The notes under the pieces: generated by a model
Databases searched by the model: none
Told to the model about the DNA's origin: nothing
The model's input: the letters and a program-made list of their open reading frames with translations, nothing else
Position numbers and translations under genes: made by a program
Part shown: piece after piece, positions 17,856 to 27,200 of the stretch
Position numbering within the stretch: position 1 is the first letter of the stretch
Layout: each line of letters opens with the position of its first letter
Assembly: GCA_905200945.1 (NCBI GenBank)
Contig: CAJKMG010000004.1
Location: forward strand, 1 to 64,000
Direction of reading: 5' to 3'
Length of the DNA stretch: 64,000 nt
Source of the DNA: an uncultured Akkermansia sp.
GTDB lineage: Bacteria; Verrucomicrobiota; Verrucomicrobiia; Verrucomicrobiales; Akkermansiaceae

Positions 17856-18013
17856 AACGGTTCGAAGACTAGCCCCGGACATGGGCAAAATCAAGCCAAT
17901 TTGCCCGGTCCTTCCTGTGGAAAGAGGAATCACGGAGGGGAAACGCATCCTTTGATTCCGTGGCGGAAGCAGGGGTGCTTCCTGTCCATTTCCGGCAACT
18001 CAGGAAAGACGCA

Positions 18014-19009
18014 TCAATCATACCGCGCAGCCGCCAGACGGGCTCTCCTCAGCTCTTCCCTGAGCTGGTGCGCCCGTCTGCCGCAAACGCTGGAACGGTT
18101 CATGTCCCGAACCTCTTCCAAAACCGCAACCGCATGGTTGAAGGCATCCTCGCTTTCCGGAGTATGGGCTTCCCGGTACAGAACCTCCTCCAGCCGCACC
18201 CAGAGGGGATGCACCATGGAGAGCAGAATTAACTGGCGCTCCTCCACGGATAACGAGGGATCATCCACGCAGGCACGCCACGCTTCTAGGCATGTTCGTA
18301 TGGAAGAAGCTTTGCTGGCCCGGAAAGACTCGCCAAGCAATTCAACCGTTTTCCTGTTTTTCTCCAGACGAAGGGCCGCCTCCCGGGCATTCAGAAAAGC
18401 CGGAGCCGTACAGTTCAATTTTTCCAGACGCTTCATGGTGCCCGGATAATCCCGGAACCAGGCTTCCGGAGGCACCTGTTCCAGCTCCCGGCAAATAGCG
18501 GAAGCCTCTGCCGCAGGATCCCCGCCCTTGGGAATATCATTCACCCGCGTCACCGGCCGCACGTGTTGCGCTTTTTCCGCAAGCAGGGCCACCTTTTCCC
18601 GCAGGGAAGCTGCAGAGGCCCCTCCTTCCACCAGGTCGAATACACGTCCCTTGGAGTCAAGAAAAACCACGGAAGGCAGCATGCGCACACCATGCATCGC
18701 CGCACGGGACAGGCTGCCGTCTTCTTCCCAATCCTTCACGGAAGGATGTCTGGGAACCGTGACAAACTGCACGTCACGCACATATCCATCCAGCGCGCGG
18801 CGTTCTTCCGTGCCCGGCTGGAGAGCTTTCAACCAACGGGCTTCCGCTGAACCGGGTTCCTCTGAACCGTACACAACCAGAACAGGGGATGGAAGGGAGG
18901 GAGCCGCAGAACAGGAGACGGAAAGGGCATCCATTTCCGCACGTCCCGGAAACGCCAGCGCCAAAAACGCAATGACCGCTAAAGCCCTCATGAATAAACT
19001 GCCATCCAT
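18014..19009 (-). CDS. Secreted thioredoxin-fold-like protein of unknown function
   Basis: A 331-aa protein with a signal peptide (MRALAVIAFLALAFPGRAEM, from Met7 if that is the true start). Residues about 40-150 resemble a thioredoxin-type fold: a first strand PVLVVYGSEEPGSAEARWL, then MLPSVVFLDSKGRVFDLVEG, the usual cis-proline strand and hairpin. The CXXC redox pair is missing, so it is unlikely to be an active disulfide enzyme. The C-terminal half is helical and charged. Its ATG overlaps the khpB stop by 4 nt, so the two are translationally coupled; initiation at Met7 is also possible. Function unknown. Confidence 0.7.
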   Translation of the reverse strand: MDGSLFMRALAVIAFLALAFPGRAEMDALSVSCSAAPSLPSPVLVVYGSEEPGSAEARWLKALQPGTEERRALDGYVRDVQFVTVPRHPSVKDWEEDGSLSRAAMHGVRMLPSVVFLDSKGRVFDLVEGGASAASLREKVALLAEKAQHVRPVTRVNDIPKGGDPAAEASAICRELEQVPPEAWFRDYPGTMKRLEKLNCTAPAFLNAREAALRLEKNRKTVELLGESFRASKASSIRTCLEAWRACVDDPSLSVEERQLILLSMVHPLWVRLEEVLYREAHTPESEDAFNHAVAVLEEVRDMNRSSVCGRRAHQLREELRRARLAAARYD

Positions 19010-19458
19010 CAGCCCTTTCTGATGGTAATGCGCTTGTAACGGCTGTCCCCTTCTTCGGACTCCGTCACAATTCCGTCCATGGACTGAAGGGCATTATGCA
19101 CCAGGCGGCGGTGGTAGGCATTCAACGGAGGCATCTTCATCGGCTTGCCGCTCTCCTGGACGCGTTCGGCCAGGGAACGGGCCTTTTCCAGCAAACGGGC
19201 TTCATTGCGCTCCCGGTAATGGTCGCAATCCACCTTCACGCGGGGAGCATCTTCCATCTTGCGCTGGATCATGCGGTTGACCAGATACTGAAGGTCATCC
19301 AGCCTGTCCCCGTCCCCTCCAATGATATACTGTGAATCCGGGGAGGAAATATTCAGGCACACGATGCCGTCCGTTTCCGTTACTTCGATATCCGCGGAAA
19401 ACCCCAGCGAAGCCAGAAGGCTCTTCAAACTCTGTTCAGCTATTTCTTGCACCGTCAT
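19009..19458 (-). CDS. khpB: KhpB/Jag-like RNA-binding protein (KH + R3H)
   Basis: A 149-aa protein with a KH-like region (residues about 20-70, including SPDSQYIIGGDGDRLDDLQ) and a C-terminal R3H domain (about 85-149, with PLNAYHRRLVHNALQ carrying the Arg-x3-His pattern). This is the Jag/KhpB/SpoIIIJ-associated family, single-stranded nucleic-acid binders linked to cell division and envelope regulation in other bacteria. The Jag-N domain is absent, as in many short homologues. It is upstream of, and overlaps, the secreted thioredoxin-like gene. Confidence 0.85.
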   Translation of the reverse strand: MTVQEIAEQSLKSLLASLGFSADIEVTETDGIVCLNISSPDSQYIIGGDGDRLDDLQYLVNRMIQRKMEDAPRVKVDCDHYRERNEARLLEKARSLAERVQESGKPMKMPPLNAYHRRLVHNALQSMDGIVTESEEGDSRYKRITIRKG

Positions 19459-19895
19459 TACTTTAAATTAATAGGAAAAGGGTTCCATACCGGAAAACCG
19501 CCTCGCGCCGGACGGCGCGGGCCTTGTCTCCAATACCCGATTGACATAAAAATCATAACCTATTTATTCCCCTCGTCTATGAAAATTTGTGGAAGCTCCG
19601 TTCCATATCATGTACGCAATGCCGTCCCTGCCCTGCCTTCCGGCAACACGGTTCCGTTCCACCTTCGGAACCAGATGCAGGAAACACCGCTCAGAAAGGA
19701 GGCGACTGTTTTCTGCCTGCCCGCGGACGTACCCCGGTTATCTCCGCTTCTCCCTGCCGCCAATGAAACATGGAATACAGGCATCCACAGCCATGCCAAT
19801 CAAAAAGGCATCTCCGCACAGCCCGTTTTTTATTACATAAAATCTTAAATAACAGTTTCTATAAAAAAATTTTCATCAGCTCCGGAGAAATACTG
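19459..19895. other. Intergenic region between khpB and katE
   Basis: These 437 nt separate divergent genes. A TTGACA at 19541-19546 lacks a well-placed -10 box. The reading frame from about 19579 has no recognisable protein features. A GGAG at 19884-19887 lies 8 nt before the catalase start and is one of the few clear ribosome sites in the window. Otherwise I see nothing. Confidence 0.5.
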
Positions 19896-22238
19896 ATGAC
19901 AAAACAGGACGAAACATCCCCGGAAAAAGGGAAGTCGAACTATTACCCACATAGAAAAATCCGGTCCCTCATGAACAAGCCAATGAAAAAAAAGAAACCG
20001 CCCATGGAAGACAGCGCCGCTCCTTTTCCCAATGGAAAAGAAGCCGCTCCCCATTATACGGATACAATTGATCCGGAATTGATCACCCCCACTCCAAAAC
20101 CTACGCCGCCCAATGCGGAACCTTCCGCGCCCGGTTCCATGAAGATGCCGGATAACGCTACGGAAAAAATCAGGGAGCTGGATGCCATGCGCTCCAACGG
20201 CATGGGACAGGCCCTCACAAGCAACCTGGGAGTTAAAATATCCGATGATCAAAACACACTTAAAGCAGGAAGCAGAGGCCCATCTCTGCTTGAGGACTTC
20301 CACTTTCTGGAGAAAATGGCTCATTTTGACCAGGAGCGGATACCGGAACGCGTGGTTCACGCAAGAGGTTCCGGGGCACATGGTTATTTTCAGGTGTACA
20401 AATCCCTTTCCAAGTACACCAAAGCGGCTTTTTTGCAGGATCCGGGAGAAAAAACCCCGGTCTTTGTGCGTTTTTCCACCGTGCAGGGCTTCAGAGGATC
20501 TCCGGATACAGTAAGGGATATCCGCGGTTGGGCCACCAAATTCTATACCAAGGAAGGCAACTATGATCTGGTAGGCAACAACACGCCCGTCTTCTTCATT
20601 CAGGATGCCATCAAATTTCCGGATTTCGTCCATGCCGTCAAACCGGAACCCCACAATGAAATGCCCCAGGGGCAGACGGCCCATGACTCTTTCTGGGACT
20701 ACGTCTCCCTGCAGCCGGAAACTCTGCACAATGTCATGTGGGCCATGTCGGACCGCGGCATCCCCAGAAGCTTCCGTACGATGGAAGGTTTCGGCATTCA
20801 TACGTACAAATTGGTCAATGAAGAAGGAAAAAGCACTTTCGTCCGTTTCCACTGGAAACCGGTGTACGGGAAAAAATCCCTGGTGTGGGATGAAGCCCAG
20901 GTATTGACAGGACGCGATCCTGACTTCCACCGCAAGGATCTCTGGCAATCCATTGAAGCCGGAGATTATCCGGAATACGAGCTGGGTCTGCAGCTCATCC
21001 CGGAAGAGGACGCAGACCAATTCGACTTCGATATTCTGGACCCTACCAAGCTCATTCCTGAAGCACTGGTTCCCGTGGAAATCGTCGGGAAAATGGTGCT
21101 GAACCGCAACCCGGACAACTTCTTTGCGGAAACGGAACAGGCAGCCTTCTGCCCCGCCAATATCGTGCCGGGCATTGACTTTTCCGACGATCCTCTGCTC
21201 CAGGGCCGTATTTTCTCTTACAGCGATACCCAGCGGCACCGGCTGGGTGGAGCCAATTTCACGGAAATTCCCATCAACCGCCCCATTTGCCCCTTCCACA
21301 ACAACCAGAGGGACGGCTTTCACCGTATGCAGATAGACGCCTCTCCGGCCAACTATGATCCCAATTCCATCGGGAACAACTGGCCGAGAGAAACTCCCCC
21401 GGAGAAAGGCGGCTTCACCACCAGCCCCCAGACGGTAAGCGGTGTCAAGGAACGTCTGCGGAGCCCCTCCTTCGCGGAATACTATTCCCACCCGCGGCTG
21501 TTCTGGATGAGTCAAACTCCCGTGGAACAGGAGCATATCATCAACGCGTTCAGTTTTGAGCTGGGGAAGGTGACGCGCCCCTATATCCGGGAACGCGTGG
21601 TGGACCTTCTGACGCGCATTGATCCGGACCTGGCAAGCGGAGTGGCCCGCAACCTGGGAATTGAACTCACCAGGGAACAACTCGGCAGGGAACTTCCCAG
21701 GCCCGTCTGCGGACTGGAAAAAGATCCGTCATTGAGCTTGTACGCCCATACGGACGGCAACCTTAAAGGCCTCCGCGTCTCTTTACTGGCAGCGGACGGC
21801 GTCAGCCTGAAATCCGTGAAAGAAATCTGCGACGCCCTGCATGAAGAAGGTATCCATCCCCAAATCATTGCCCCGCACATGGGAAGCGTAACAACGGAAG
21901 AAGGGGAAAGTCTGCCGGTTAATGGGACTCTGTCCGGCACTCCTTCCGTCCTGTTTGACTCCGTCATCGTCCCGGAAGGAGAACAAAGCATCGCAGCGCT
22001 CCTGAAAGACGGAGATGCCAAGTATCATTTGCGCCAGGCCTACAGGCACCTGAAAGCCATCGGACTTCCCGGCAACGCCAAAGCCATGCTTGAGGCAGCC
22101 TCCCTGCCCCAGGATATGGATGACGCCGGACTGCTCATGCCGAAGGACACCAAATCCCTGATGCCCTCCTTCATCACGGCCATGAAACAGCACCGCGTCT
22201 GGAGCCGCGAGCCTAAAACCCTTGATTTCGGCGCCTAG
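19896..22238 (+). CDS. katE: Large-subunit monofunctional catalase (HPII/KatE type)
   Basis: A 780-aa heme catalase that breaks H2O2 into water and oxygen. The length and a C-terminal flavodoxin/amidotransferase-like domain (about residues 620-770, with LKGLRVSLLAADGVSLKS and PSVLFDSVIVPEG) mark the large HPII class. Core motifs are the catalytic His in ERVVHARGSGAHGYF, the distal Asn region NTPVFFIQDAIKFPDFVH, and the proximal heme-Tyr motif RIFSYSDTQRHRLG. The N-terminal 100 residues are polar and lysine/proline-rich. I chose the ATG at 19896 because of the GGAG 8 nt upstream; the open frame begins at 19770. It pairs functionally with rubrerythrin at 25489. Confidence 0.95.
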   Translation: MTKQDETSPEKGKSNYYPHRKIRSLMNKPMKKKKPPMEDSAAPFPNGKEAAPHYTDTIDPELITPTPKPTPPNAEPSAPGSMKMPDNATEKIRELDAMRSNGMGQALTSNLGVKISDDQNTLKAGSRGPSLLEDFHFLEKMAHFDQERIPERVVHARGSGAHGYFQVYKSLSKYTKAAFLQDPGEKTPVFVRFSTVQGFRGSPDTVRDIRGWATKFYTKEGNYDLVGNNTPVFFIQDAIKFPDFVHAVKPEPHNEMPQGQTAHDSFWDYVSLQPETLHNVMWAMSDRGIPRSFRTMEGFGIHTYKLVNEEGKSTFVRFHWKPVYGKKSLVWDEAQVLTGRDPDFHRKDLWQSIEAGDYPEYELGLQLIPEEDADQFDFDILDPTKLIPEALVPVEIVGKMVLNRNPDNFFAETEQAAFCPANIVPGIDFSDDPLLQGRIFSYSDTQRHRLGGANFTEIPINRPICPFHNNQRDGFHRMQIDASPANYDPNSIGNNWPRETPPEKGGFTTSPQTVSGVKERLRSPSFAEYYSHPRLFWMSQTPVEQEHIINAFSFELGKVTRPYIRERVVDLLTRIDPDLASGVARNLGIELTREQLGRELPRPVCGLEKDPSLSLYAHTDGNLKGLRVSLLAADGVSLKSVKEICDALHEEGIHPQIIAPHMGSVTTEEGESLPVNGTLSGTPSVLFDSVIVPEGEQSIAALLKDGDAKYHLRQAYRHLKAIGLPGNAKAMLEAASLPQDMDDAGLLMPKDTKSLMPSFITAMKQHRVWSREPKTLDFGA

Positions 22239-22273
22239 ATTCGTTCCTTATTCAGGAACCGCTTCCCAATACA

Positions 22274-22307
22274 GGCTGCCCCGTCGAAAGGCGCGGTAGC
22301 CGTTTTT
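22274..22307 (+). terminator. Intrinsic terminator after katE
   Basis: A 7-bp stem GGCTGCC/GGTAGCC (22274-22280 with 22295-22301, one G-T pair) is followed by GTTTTT, 36 nt after the catalase stop. Confidence 0.7.
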
Positions 22308-22426
22308 ATTAAAAAATCCGAGGAGTTATAGCATCATAACCAACATCAAAAAGCAACTATTCATATCCCGTCATACCCTATCACCTAACAAACTATTCAT
22401 TAATTAACCCTCTAAAAAACAACGAT

Positions 22427-22458
22427 AAAAGCCCGCACAATGAAAGTGCGGGCTTTTT
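22427..22458. terminator. Intrinsic terminator after tRNA-Val (two-way)
   Basis: Stem GCCCGCAC/GTGCGGGC (22431-22438 with 22446-22453), extended by A/T runs on both sides. It lies 19 nt beyond the tRNA 3' end in the tRNA's direction and could also back up katE termination. Confidence 0.85.
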
Positions 22459-22476
22459 ATTCAAAAAGAAAGCTTT

Positions 22477-22551
22477 TGGTACACGGAGAGGGATTCGAAC
22501 CCCCGACCAACTGTGTGTAAGACAGCCGCTCTACCACTGAGCTATCCGTGC
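22477..22551 (-). tRNA. tRNA-Val (anticodon TAC)
   Basis: The minus strand folds as a cloverleaf: acceptor GCACGGA/TCCGTGT, D arm GCTC...GAGC with AGTGGTA loop, anticodon stem GCTGT/ACAGT with loop CTTACAC (anticodon TAC), and T arm with GGTTCGAATCC. A 3' CCA is encoded (TGG at 22477-22479). The first acceptor pair is G-U. Confidence 0.95.
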
Positions 22552-22746
22552 ATGAGGTGGCGGGAATATATACCGGAAAACCGGACCCGGCAAGGAGAAA
22601 ATGAGAAAAATGCGTTTTCATCTCCTTGTTCTCCATATCAGTAAACTCCGGACACCACAAATTCCGGAAAAAGAAAAGAAGGCAGGTGAAAATTTCCTGT
22701 TCCTTTCCGGGAATATGCTTGCGAATTATTTCCGAAACCTGTTTCC

Positions 22747-25398
22747 CTACCTGACGTCCACACGCCGGAGTGCACGGTAATGCAGGATAATGAAGAGGAC
22801 GCACAATACAGCCTCGGACCAATAGAACATGCCTAAAGCATCCCGACCGGAAGTGAACCCGTAGGAGTGCAGCCCCACTCCCAGCATATTGACGCCCCAC
22901 CAGGCAAAGGCAATGATAACGCCGCCCACCACATTGCTGAAGTGGAGCAGCCAGGAAGACAGCCATCCGGCTTTCCGGGCATGCAATACGGTCAATTGCC
23001 ACAGTACAATCATCAACGCTCCGTTTTCCTTGGGATCCCAACCCCAGAAGCGCCCCCAGGATTCATTGCCCCAAATCCCCCCAAAAACCGTTCCCACCAG
23101 CGTAAACACCAGGGAAAAACACAAGATGCCGTAAGCCATGCGGTCCAGGGACTGTTCCGTTTTTCCGCCAATCAGGCGCAAGGGGGAAGCCAGCAGGTAG
23201 ATATGGGAGAGCACCGCCGCCAGCAACCCGGCCGCGTACCCCAGCACAATGGTAATGACATGGGTGGAAAGCAGGAAGTTGGAGCGCAGGATGGCCACCA
23301 GGGGATCCATATGGTCCACAGCCTGGGAGGATTCATACAAAATACCCATCTGACAGGAGAAAGCCCCAAGCAAAAGCCCCGCCGCCAGTACAATTCCCTT
23401 TTTACTGAAAAGTTCCACCACAAGAGCGCAGAGAACTCCCATGCAGGCGATAAAGGCGATGGTTTCATACGTGTTGCCCACCGGGGACCTCATGGTGATG
23501 AGCACGCGGATGACCAGCGCCGCAACCAGCACTCCGGCTCCGCCCGCGCCTGTCAGCCACGCCAGGCTTAAACCTCCGGGCCGGAGAAAACGCCGCCAGA
23601 GGGGAGCGTTGGCGGCTGGGCGGAAAAGTGCGCAGAGCAGCAGACACACGAACGCCGCCACAAAAACGGCCAGGGAAACATAAAGCGGATCCAGACGGTA
23701 GTAGAAAATTTCTCTTTCCAGGCTGTGCCGCTCTCCGGCGGAGGCGGCTTCATTGGGTTGCGCCAGCTTTTCCAGCAGCAGGCCTTCCGCTTTCATCCGC
23801 AGTGCGGAAGCCTCCGCCCCTGCCATGCCGATAGCTTTGCGTTCCAGCAGGGACGCCATTGCCAAAAAGGCTCCGGCAGCTTTATCCGGGGCAGCCGTCC
23901 ACAGGCGTTCTCCATCGCGGCCGGCAGAAGGAAACCAGCGTGGGAATTCCATCCGTTCCATGGCGGCAGGGTTTTCCAGCATGATCCGGGAAACAAGCAT
24001 CCAGCCCCGCATCACATCAAAGTTGCGGGCAAGGGACAAAATTTCCTTCTGGGCTTCTGTCAGATTCGTTTCTCCCAGCAGCCGGATTTCCCGGACGGCA
24101 CGGGTCATTTCCTCCCAGCGTTCCGCAAGCTGCGCGTAGGAGTATTTTTTCCGCTTGTCTTTCTGGTCCGGCAGGTGCAGGCGCCTGACCACCTCTTCCC
24201 GATTGACCAGAAAAACAGGGTATTGTTCCGCCAGTTCCGGACGGAACATGCAGTCCAGCATCCATTCCACCGGGGAGAGCTTCCTTTTCCCTTCCGGCGT
24301 ATCAACAACAAAGCTTCTTTTGCCCAGTGTCCGGAGCAGATGGAAGCCCGCATAAGTAGAAACAGGCTTCAGGCGGCCGCCGTCCTGAACGGCCATGGCC
24401 CCGGCCCGCTCCACCAAAAAGGGAGACCAGGGCACATAATGTTCCACCAGAACCGGATGGACGTCAGGCCGCGCCGCCGGCATGCCGATGCCGAAGATGG
24501 CCGCTACCAGCAGGCAAATGCCAGCCAGGCGCAGACGTTTTTTCCCGCCGGGGGCGGAAACGGCCTGCAGTTCATCCGTCGCCGCCGTTCCGGCAGATGC
24601 CAGACCGGGTTTGCGGCGCAGGTATCTGCCAAAAACACAGGCAAAATGCCACAGCAGCCCTACAGCGATGATGTAGGAGGACCATTTGGGCATTTGCTCC
24701 AGGGGATTATGGGAAGCACGGAGAATGGAGATAAGCCTGCCCGGATGCAGGGAATCCTGGCCCCAGCTCATCTGGTACAGCGTCCAGCCGGAAAGGCGCA
24801 GAGGCTCATTCATGCGGATAACGGCGTCATACTGACCGCCGGATTCCGGAAAAACGGTTATCTGGGATTCATAGGATTTAGGCTTGGAAGTCCCCGGATA
24901 AAACTCCGGCACAAAGCGGTTCAGGCGCAAATCAAACGGAAGGGAATACTCGTGCACCCGGTCCCCCTGGGGCAGTTCCACCTGTTCCACAGCCACCGTC
25001 ATTTTGTTGCCCAGCATGATGCCTGCCAGCAATAGCAGAATACCCCCATGAGCCACCAGCACGCCTGCGTGCCTCCAGGTCCACCGGATACGGAATACCC
25101 CGCCTATGAGCAGGTTGGCGAACAGCAGGACACAGGTAATGCCCATGCCGGGCAAAGGCAGGGAAATCAGGGAGTTCTCCCCGCCCAGCGGTATCAGCAC
25201 ATAAGCCGCCCCGAAAAAAGACTCTATGGCAGCCTCCGACCCCATGGCAGAAGACCACCGCACCTGGTGCAGCGTCCCGGCAAAGGTCAGCACCAGAAGG
25301 ATCAGCATCAGGGCAATGCCCAAGCCGTAGCTTCCGGCAAAATTCCAGAGGCTGCGTCCATATTTTTTCCATACCGCATCCGTTCGTTCCCTGTCCAT
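22747..25398 (-). CDS. ccsBA: Fused ResB-CcsA cytochrome c maturation protein (CcsBA)
   Basis: An 883-aa multi-pass membrane protein of System II cytochrome c biogenesis, which exports heme and attaches it to apocytochromes outside the membrane. The N-terminal part is ResB/CcsB-like (GIALMLILLVLTFAGTLHQV, then HAGVLVAHGGILLLLAGIML). The C-terminal part is CcsA with the tryptophan-rich heme-handling motif SWGRFWGWDPKENGALM and conserved histidines nearby. The middle soluble region (about residues 330-560) would lie in the periplasm. A fused protein is known in epsilonproteobacteria and Bacteroidota. I chose the ATG at 25398; the frame opens at 25440. It implies c-type cytochromes, consistent with anaerobic nitrite respiration or an oxygen-scavenging chain. 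Confidence 0.9.
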   Translation of the reverse strand: MDRERTDAVWKKYGRSLWNFAGSYGLGIALMLILLVLTFAGTLHQVRWSSAMGSEAAIESFFGAAYVLIPLGGENSLISLPLPGMGITCVLLFANLLIGGVFRIRWTWRHAGVLVAHGGILLLLAGIMLGNKMTVAVEQVELPQGDRVHEYSLPFDLRLNRFVPEFYPGTSKPKSYESQITVFPESGGQYDAVIRMNEPLRLSGWTLYQMSWGQDSLHPGRLISILRASHNPLEQMPKWSSYIIAVGLLWHFACVFGRYLRRKPGLASAGTAATDELQAVSAPGGKKRLRLAGICLLVAAIFGIGMPAARPDVHPVLVEHYVPWSPFLVERAGAMAVQDGGRLKPVSTYAGFHLLRTLGKRSFVVDTPEGKRKLSPVEWMLDCMFRPELAEQYPVFLVNREEVVRRLHLPDQKDKRKKYSYAQLAERWEEMTRAVREIRLLGETNLTEAQKEILSLARNFDVMRGWMLVSRIMLENPAAMERMEFPRWFPSAGRDGERLWTAAPDKAAGAFLAMASLLERKAIGMAGAEASALRMKAEGLLLEKLAQPNEAASAGERHSLEREIFYYRLDPLYVSLAVFVAAFVCLLLCALFRPAANAPLWRRFLRPGGLSLAWLTGAGGAGVLVAALVIRVLITMRSPVGNTYETIAFIACMGVLCALVVELFSKKGIVLAAGLLLGAFSCQMGILYESSQAVDHMDPLVAILRSNFLLSTHVITIVLGYAAGLLAAVLSHIYLLASPLRLIGGKTEQSLDRMAYGILCFSLVFTLVGTVFGGIWGNESWGRFWGWDPKENGALMIVLWQLTVLHARKAGWLSSWLLHFSNVVGGVIIAFAWWGVNMLGVGLHSYGFTSGRDALGMFYWSEAVLCVLFIILHYRALRRVDVR

Positions 25399-25488
25399 CA
25401 GCGTAAGGCGTCCGTAGTCCAAAAAGAGGGCCGATTGCACGATCAGCTCGTGAAACCGGCCTCAACCATATTTCCGGAGAAAAGGTTA

Positions 25489-26064
25489 TTAAAAATTGTC
25501 CGCCAGTTCTTCAAAGAATGCCTGGGGATGCGCACAGGCCGGACACACCTTGGGGGCAGTGGGGCCGGTATGTACATAACCGCAGTTGCGGCACTTCCAC
25601 TGGATTTCCTTATCCTTGGCAAAAACCGTGCCTTCGCGCACGTTTTCAGCCAGTTTGAGGTAGCGGGCTTCATGGTGCTGCTCCACGGAGGCAATCTTGC
25701 GGAAGGTTTCCGCAATGGAGGGGAAGCCTTCCCTGTCCGCCACTTCGGCAAATGCAGGATACATTTCGGACCATTCGTCATGCTCTCCGGCGGCTGCGGC
25801 CAGCAGGCAATCCTCCGTAGATTCCAAAGGAGCCGTGCAGACGGTGTGCGTTACTTCAATGCAGGCGTCTTTCAGCAGTTTGAAAAATACCTTGGCATGT
25901 TCCTTCTCATTGTCGGCCGTTTCCAGAAAGATAGCGGCAATCTGTTCGTAACCGGCCTTCTTGGCTACGCCGGCAAAGTAAGTGTAGCGGTTGCGCGCTT
26001 CAGATTCCCCGGCAAAAGCCTTGAGAAGATTCTTTTCCGTTTCTGTCCCTTTGATGGATTTCAT
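25489..26064 (-). CDS. rbr: Rubrerythrin
   Basis: A 191-aa non-heme iron peroxidase that reduces H2O2 in anaerobes. The N-terminal ferritin-like four-helix domain has the di-iron ligands in AFAGESEARNRYTYF, DNEKEHAKVFF and SVEQHHEARY. The C-terminal rubredoxin domain has two Cys pairs, CRNCGYV and CPACAHP. Length is typical. It is a single gene with its own upstream gap. Confidence 0.96.
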   Translation of the reverse strand: MKSIKGTETEKNLLKAFAGESEARNRYTYFAGVAKKAGYEQIAAIFLETADNEKEHAKVFFKLLKDACIEVTHTVCTAPLESTEDCLLAAAAGEHDEWSEMYPAFAEVADREGFPSIAETFRKIASVEQHHEARYLKLAENVREGTVFAKDKEIQWKCRNCGYVHTGPTAPKVCPACAHPQAFFEELADNF

Positions 26065-26551
26065 AAATTAGTCATCTGGTTGCGTAAACGAAAACATCCT
26101 AATAAGACGCCGTGAAAAAACAAGCAATTATTGAATGAATCTAAAAAATGGGCATATCCGGAAAAACATACGGCAGTTTTCCCGTTTGGGAAAACAGGCA
26201 GGAGCCCGAACTGCAGCATGAACCGGACTATTTGACATCTCTTGTGCAATAGTAAGATTAAACGGGAAAAACGTCTGCTCAATCCATGAATCCCAACCGT
26301 AACCCCTTATTGGAAACCTAGAGATTAATACTGAAAAAATTCACGGATGATGATCGGAAGGCCCCTGTTCAACATTTACTGCAATGAAAAGGTTAAACAT
26401 GTATTTGCCGTGGTTTCCATTAAATCAAGAATACCGGAACAGGCCATCCGGGCCATTTCAAGGAAACCGGTATCTGAATTCCCAATACCCGGCTTCATCT
26501 TCAGGAGCTCCTTCCCGCCCTGGGAAACATTGCGGATACCTCCGCATCCAG
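26065..26551. other. Intergenic region upstream of rbr
   Basis: These 487 nt hold the rbr promoter side and the 3' flank of the lipoprotein gene, both on the minus strand. Short open frames cross it, but none has a start, motif or composition that I can support. No clear terminator is seen after the lipoprotein gene. Confidence 0.5.
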
Positions 26552-27181
26552 TTATCTTTCCACCGGTTTTCCGGAGAAAGTCCTGCTCCACGGTTCTTCC
26601 AGCCTGTCCGGAACGCTTTCCAGCTCCCGGAGTATTTTCTCCCGCTCCCTGGAAATCCGCTCCTGATCCGCAGAGGCCGGAACAGGCTGCTCCCCGGGCA
26701 GAGGCATCAGCCCATCCGCCGTCCTGCCGCCGCCCGGGGCAATCGGAGGATCAACAACCTTGCTGTCTTCATCCGTTTCCGGTTCAGGGCTGACCGGCTT
26801 CCGCTCATCTGTCTTCCCGGAACTTTCCGGAACGGCCAGGTTCCTGTACAGGAACACCAGGTCCCCCGCCTCCACGGCGCCGCTGCGGATATCCGCAGGA
26901 ATGCGCGCACGCCCCATACGCTCCTCCGTCACAATCAGGTTGGCGACTCTGCATTTTTCTTCCCGGCCCGGAGATTGGGAGATAAGCACGGTCCCCGGTT
27001 CATAAACATTCCCGGCCAGAGCAATCAGCACATAATGATGACTGGGATACACCTGCTCCACCTTTCCCACATATACGGGTGGGGGAGCTGCTTTTTTAAC
27101 GGGCTGCTGCACCTGCTGGGAACAGGAAGCGCCCAGCACCACAAACGCCGCCAGAACAGGCAGGGAAACAATTCTCTTCAT
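26552..27181 (-). CDS. Small lipoprotein of unknown function
   Basis: A 209-aa predicted lipoprotein. The signal peptide MKRIVSLPVLAAFVVLGASC ends in a lipobox with Cys20. Residues about 35-110 form a beta-rich domain (VYVGKVEQVYPSHHYVLIAL, then TVLISQSPGREEKCRVANLI), which may bind or pack like an SH3-type barrel. The C-terminal half is proline- and acid-rich and probably unstructured. It lies 19 nt after the ftsK stop, so the two may be co-transcribed. I do not recognise the family. The longer open frame (to 27250) overlaps ftsK and lacks a signal peptide at its own start. Confidence 0.75.
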   Translation of the reverse strand: MKRIVSLPVLAAFVVLGASCSQQVQQPVKKAAPPPVYVGKVEQVYPSHHYVLIALAGNVYEPGTVLISQSPGREEKCRVANLIVTEERMGRARIPADIRSGAVEAGDLVFLYRNLAVPESSGKTDERKPVSPEPETDEDSKVVDPPIAPGGGRTADGLMPLPGEQPVPASADQERISREREKILRELESVPDRLEEPWSRTFSGKPVER

Positions 27182-27200
27182 GGGGAGTTCTTCCGTCGTT

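Noticed and set aside
19447..19848. 133-residue + strand frame before katE
   Set aside because: No recognisable motif or ribosome site, overlaps the khpB start, and composition is unlike neighbouring genes.
26061..26282. 73-residue minus-strand frame next to rbr
   Set aside because: No start signal or homology recognised; it overlaps the rbr promoter region.
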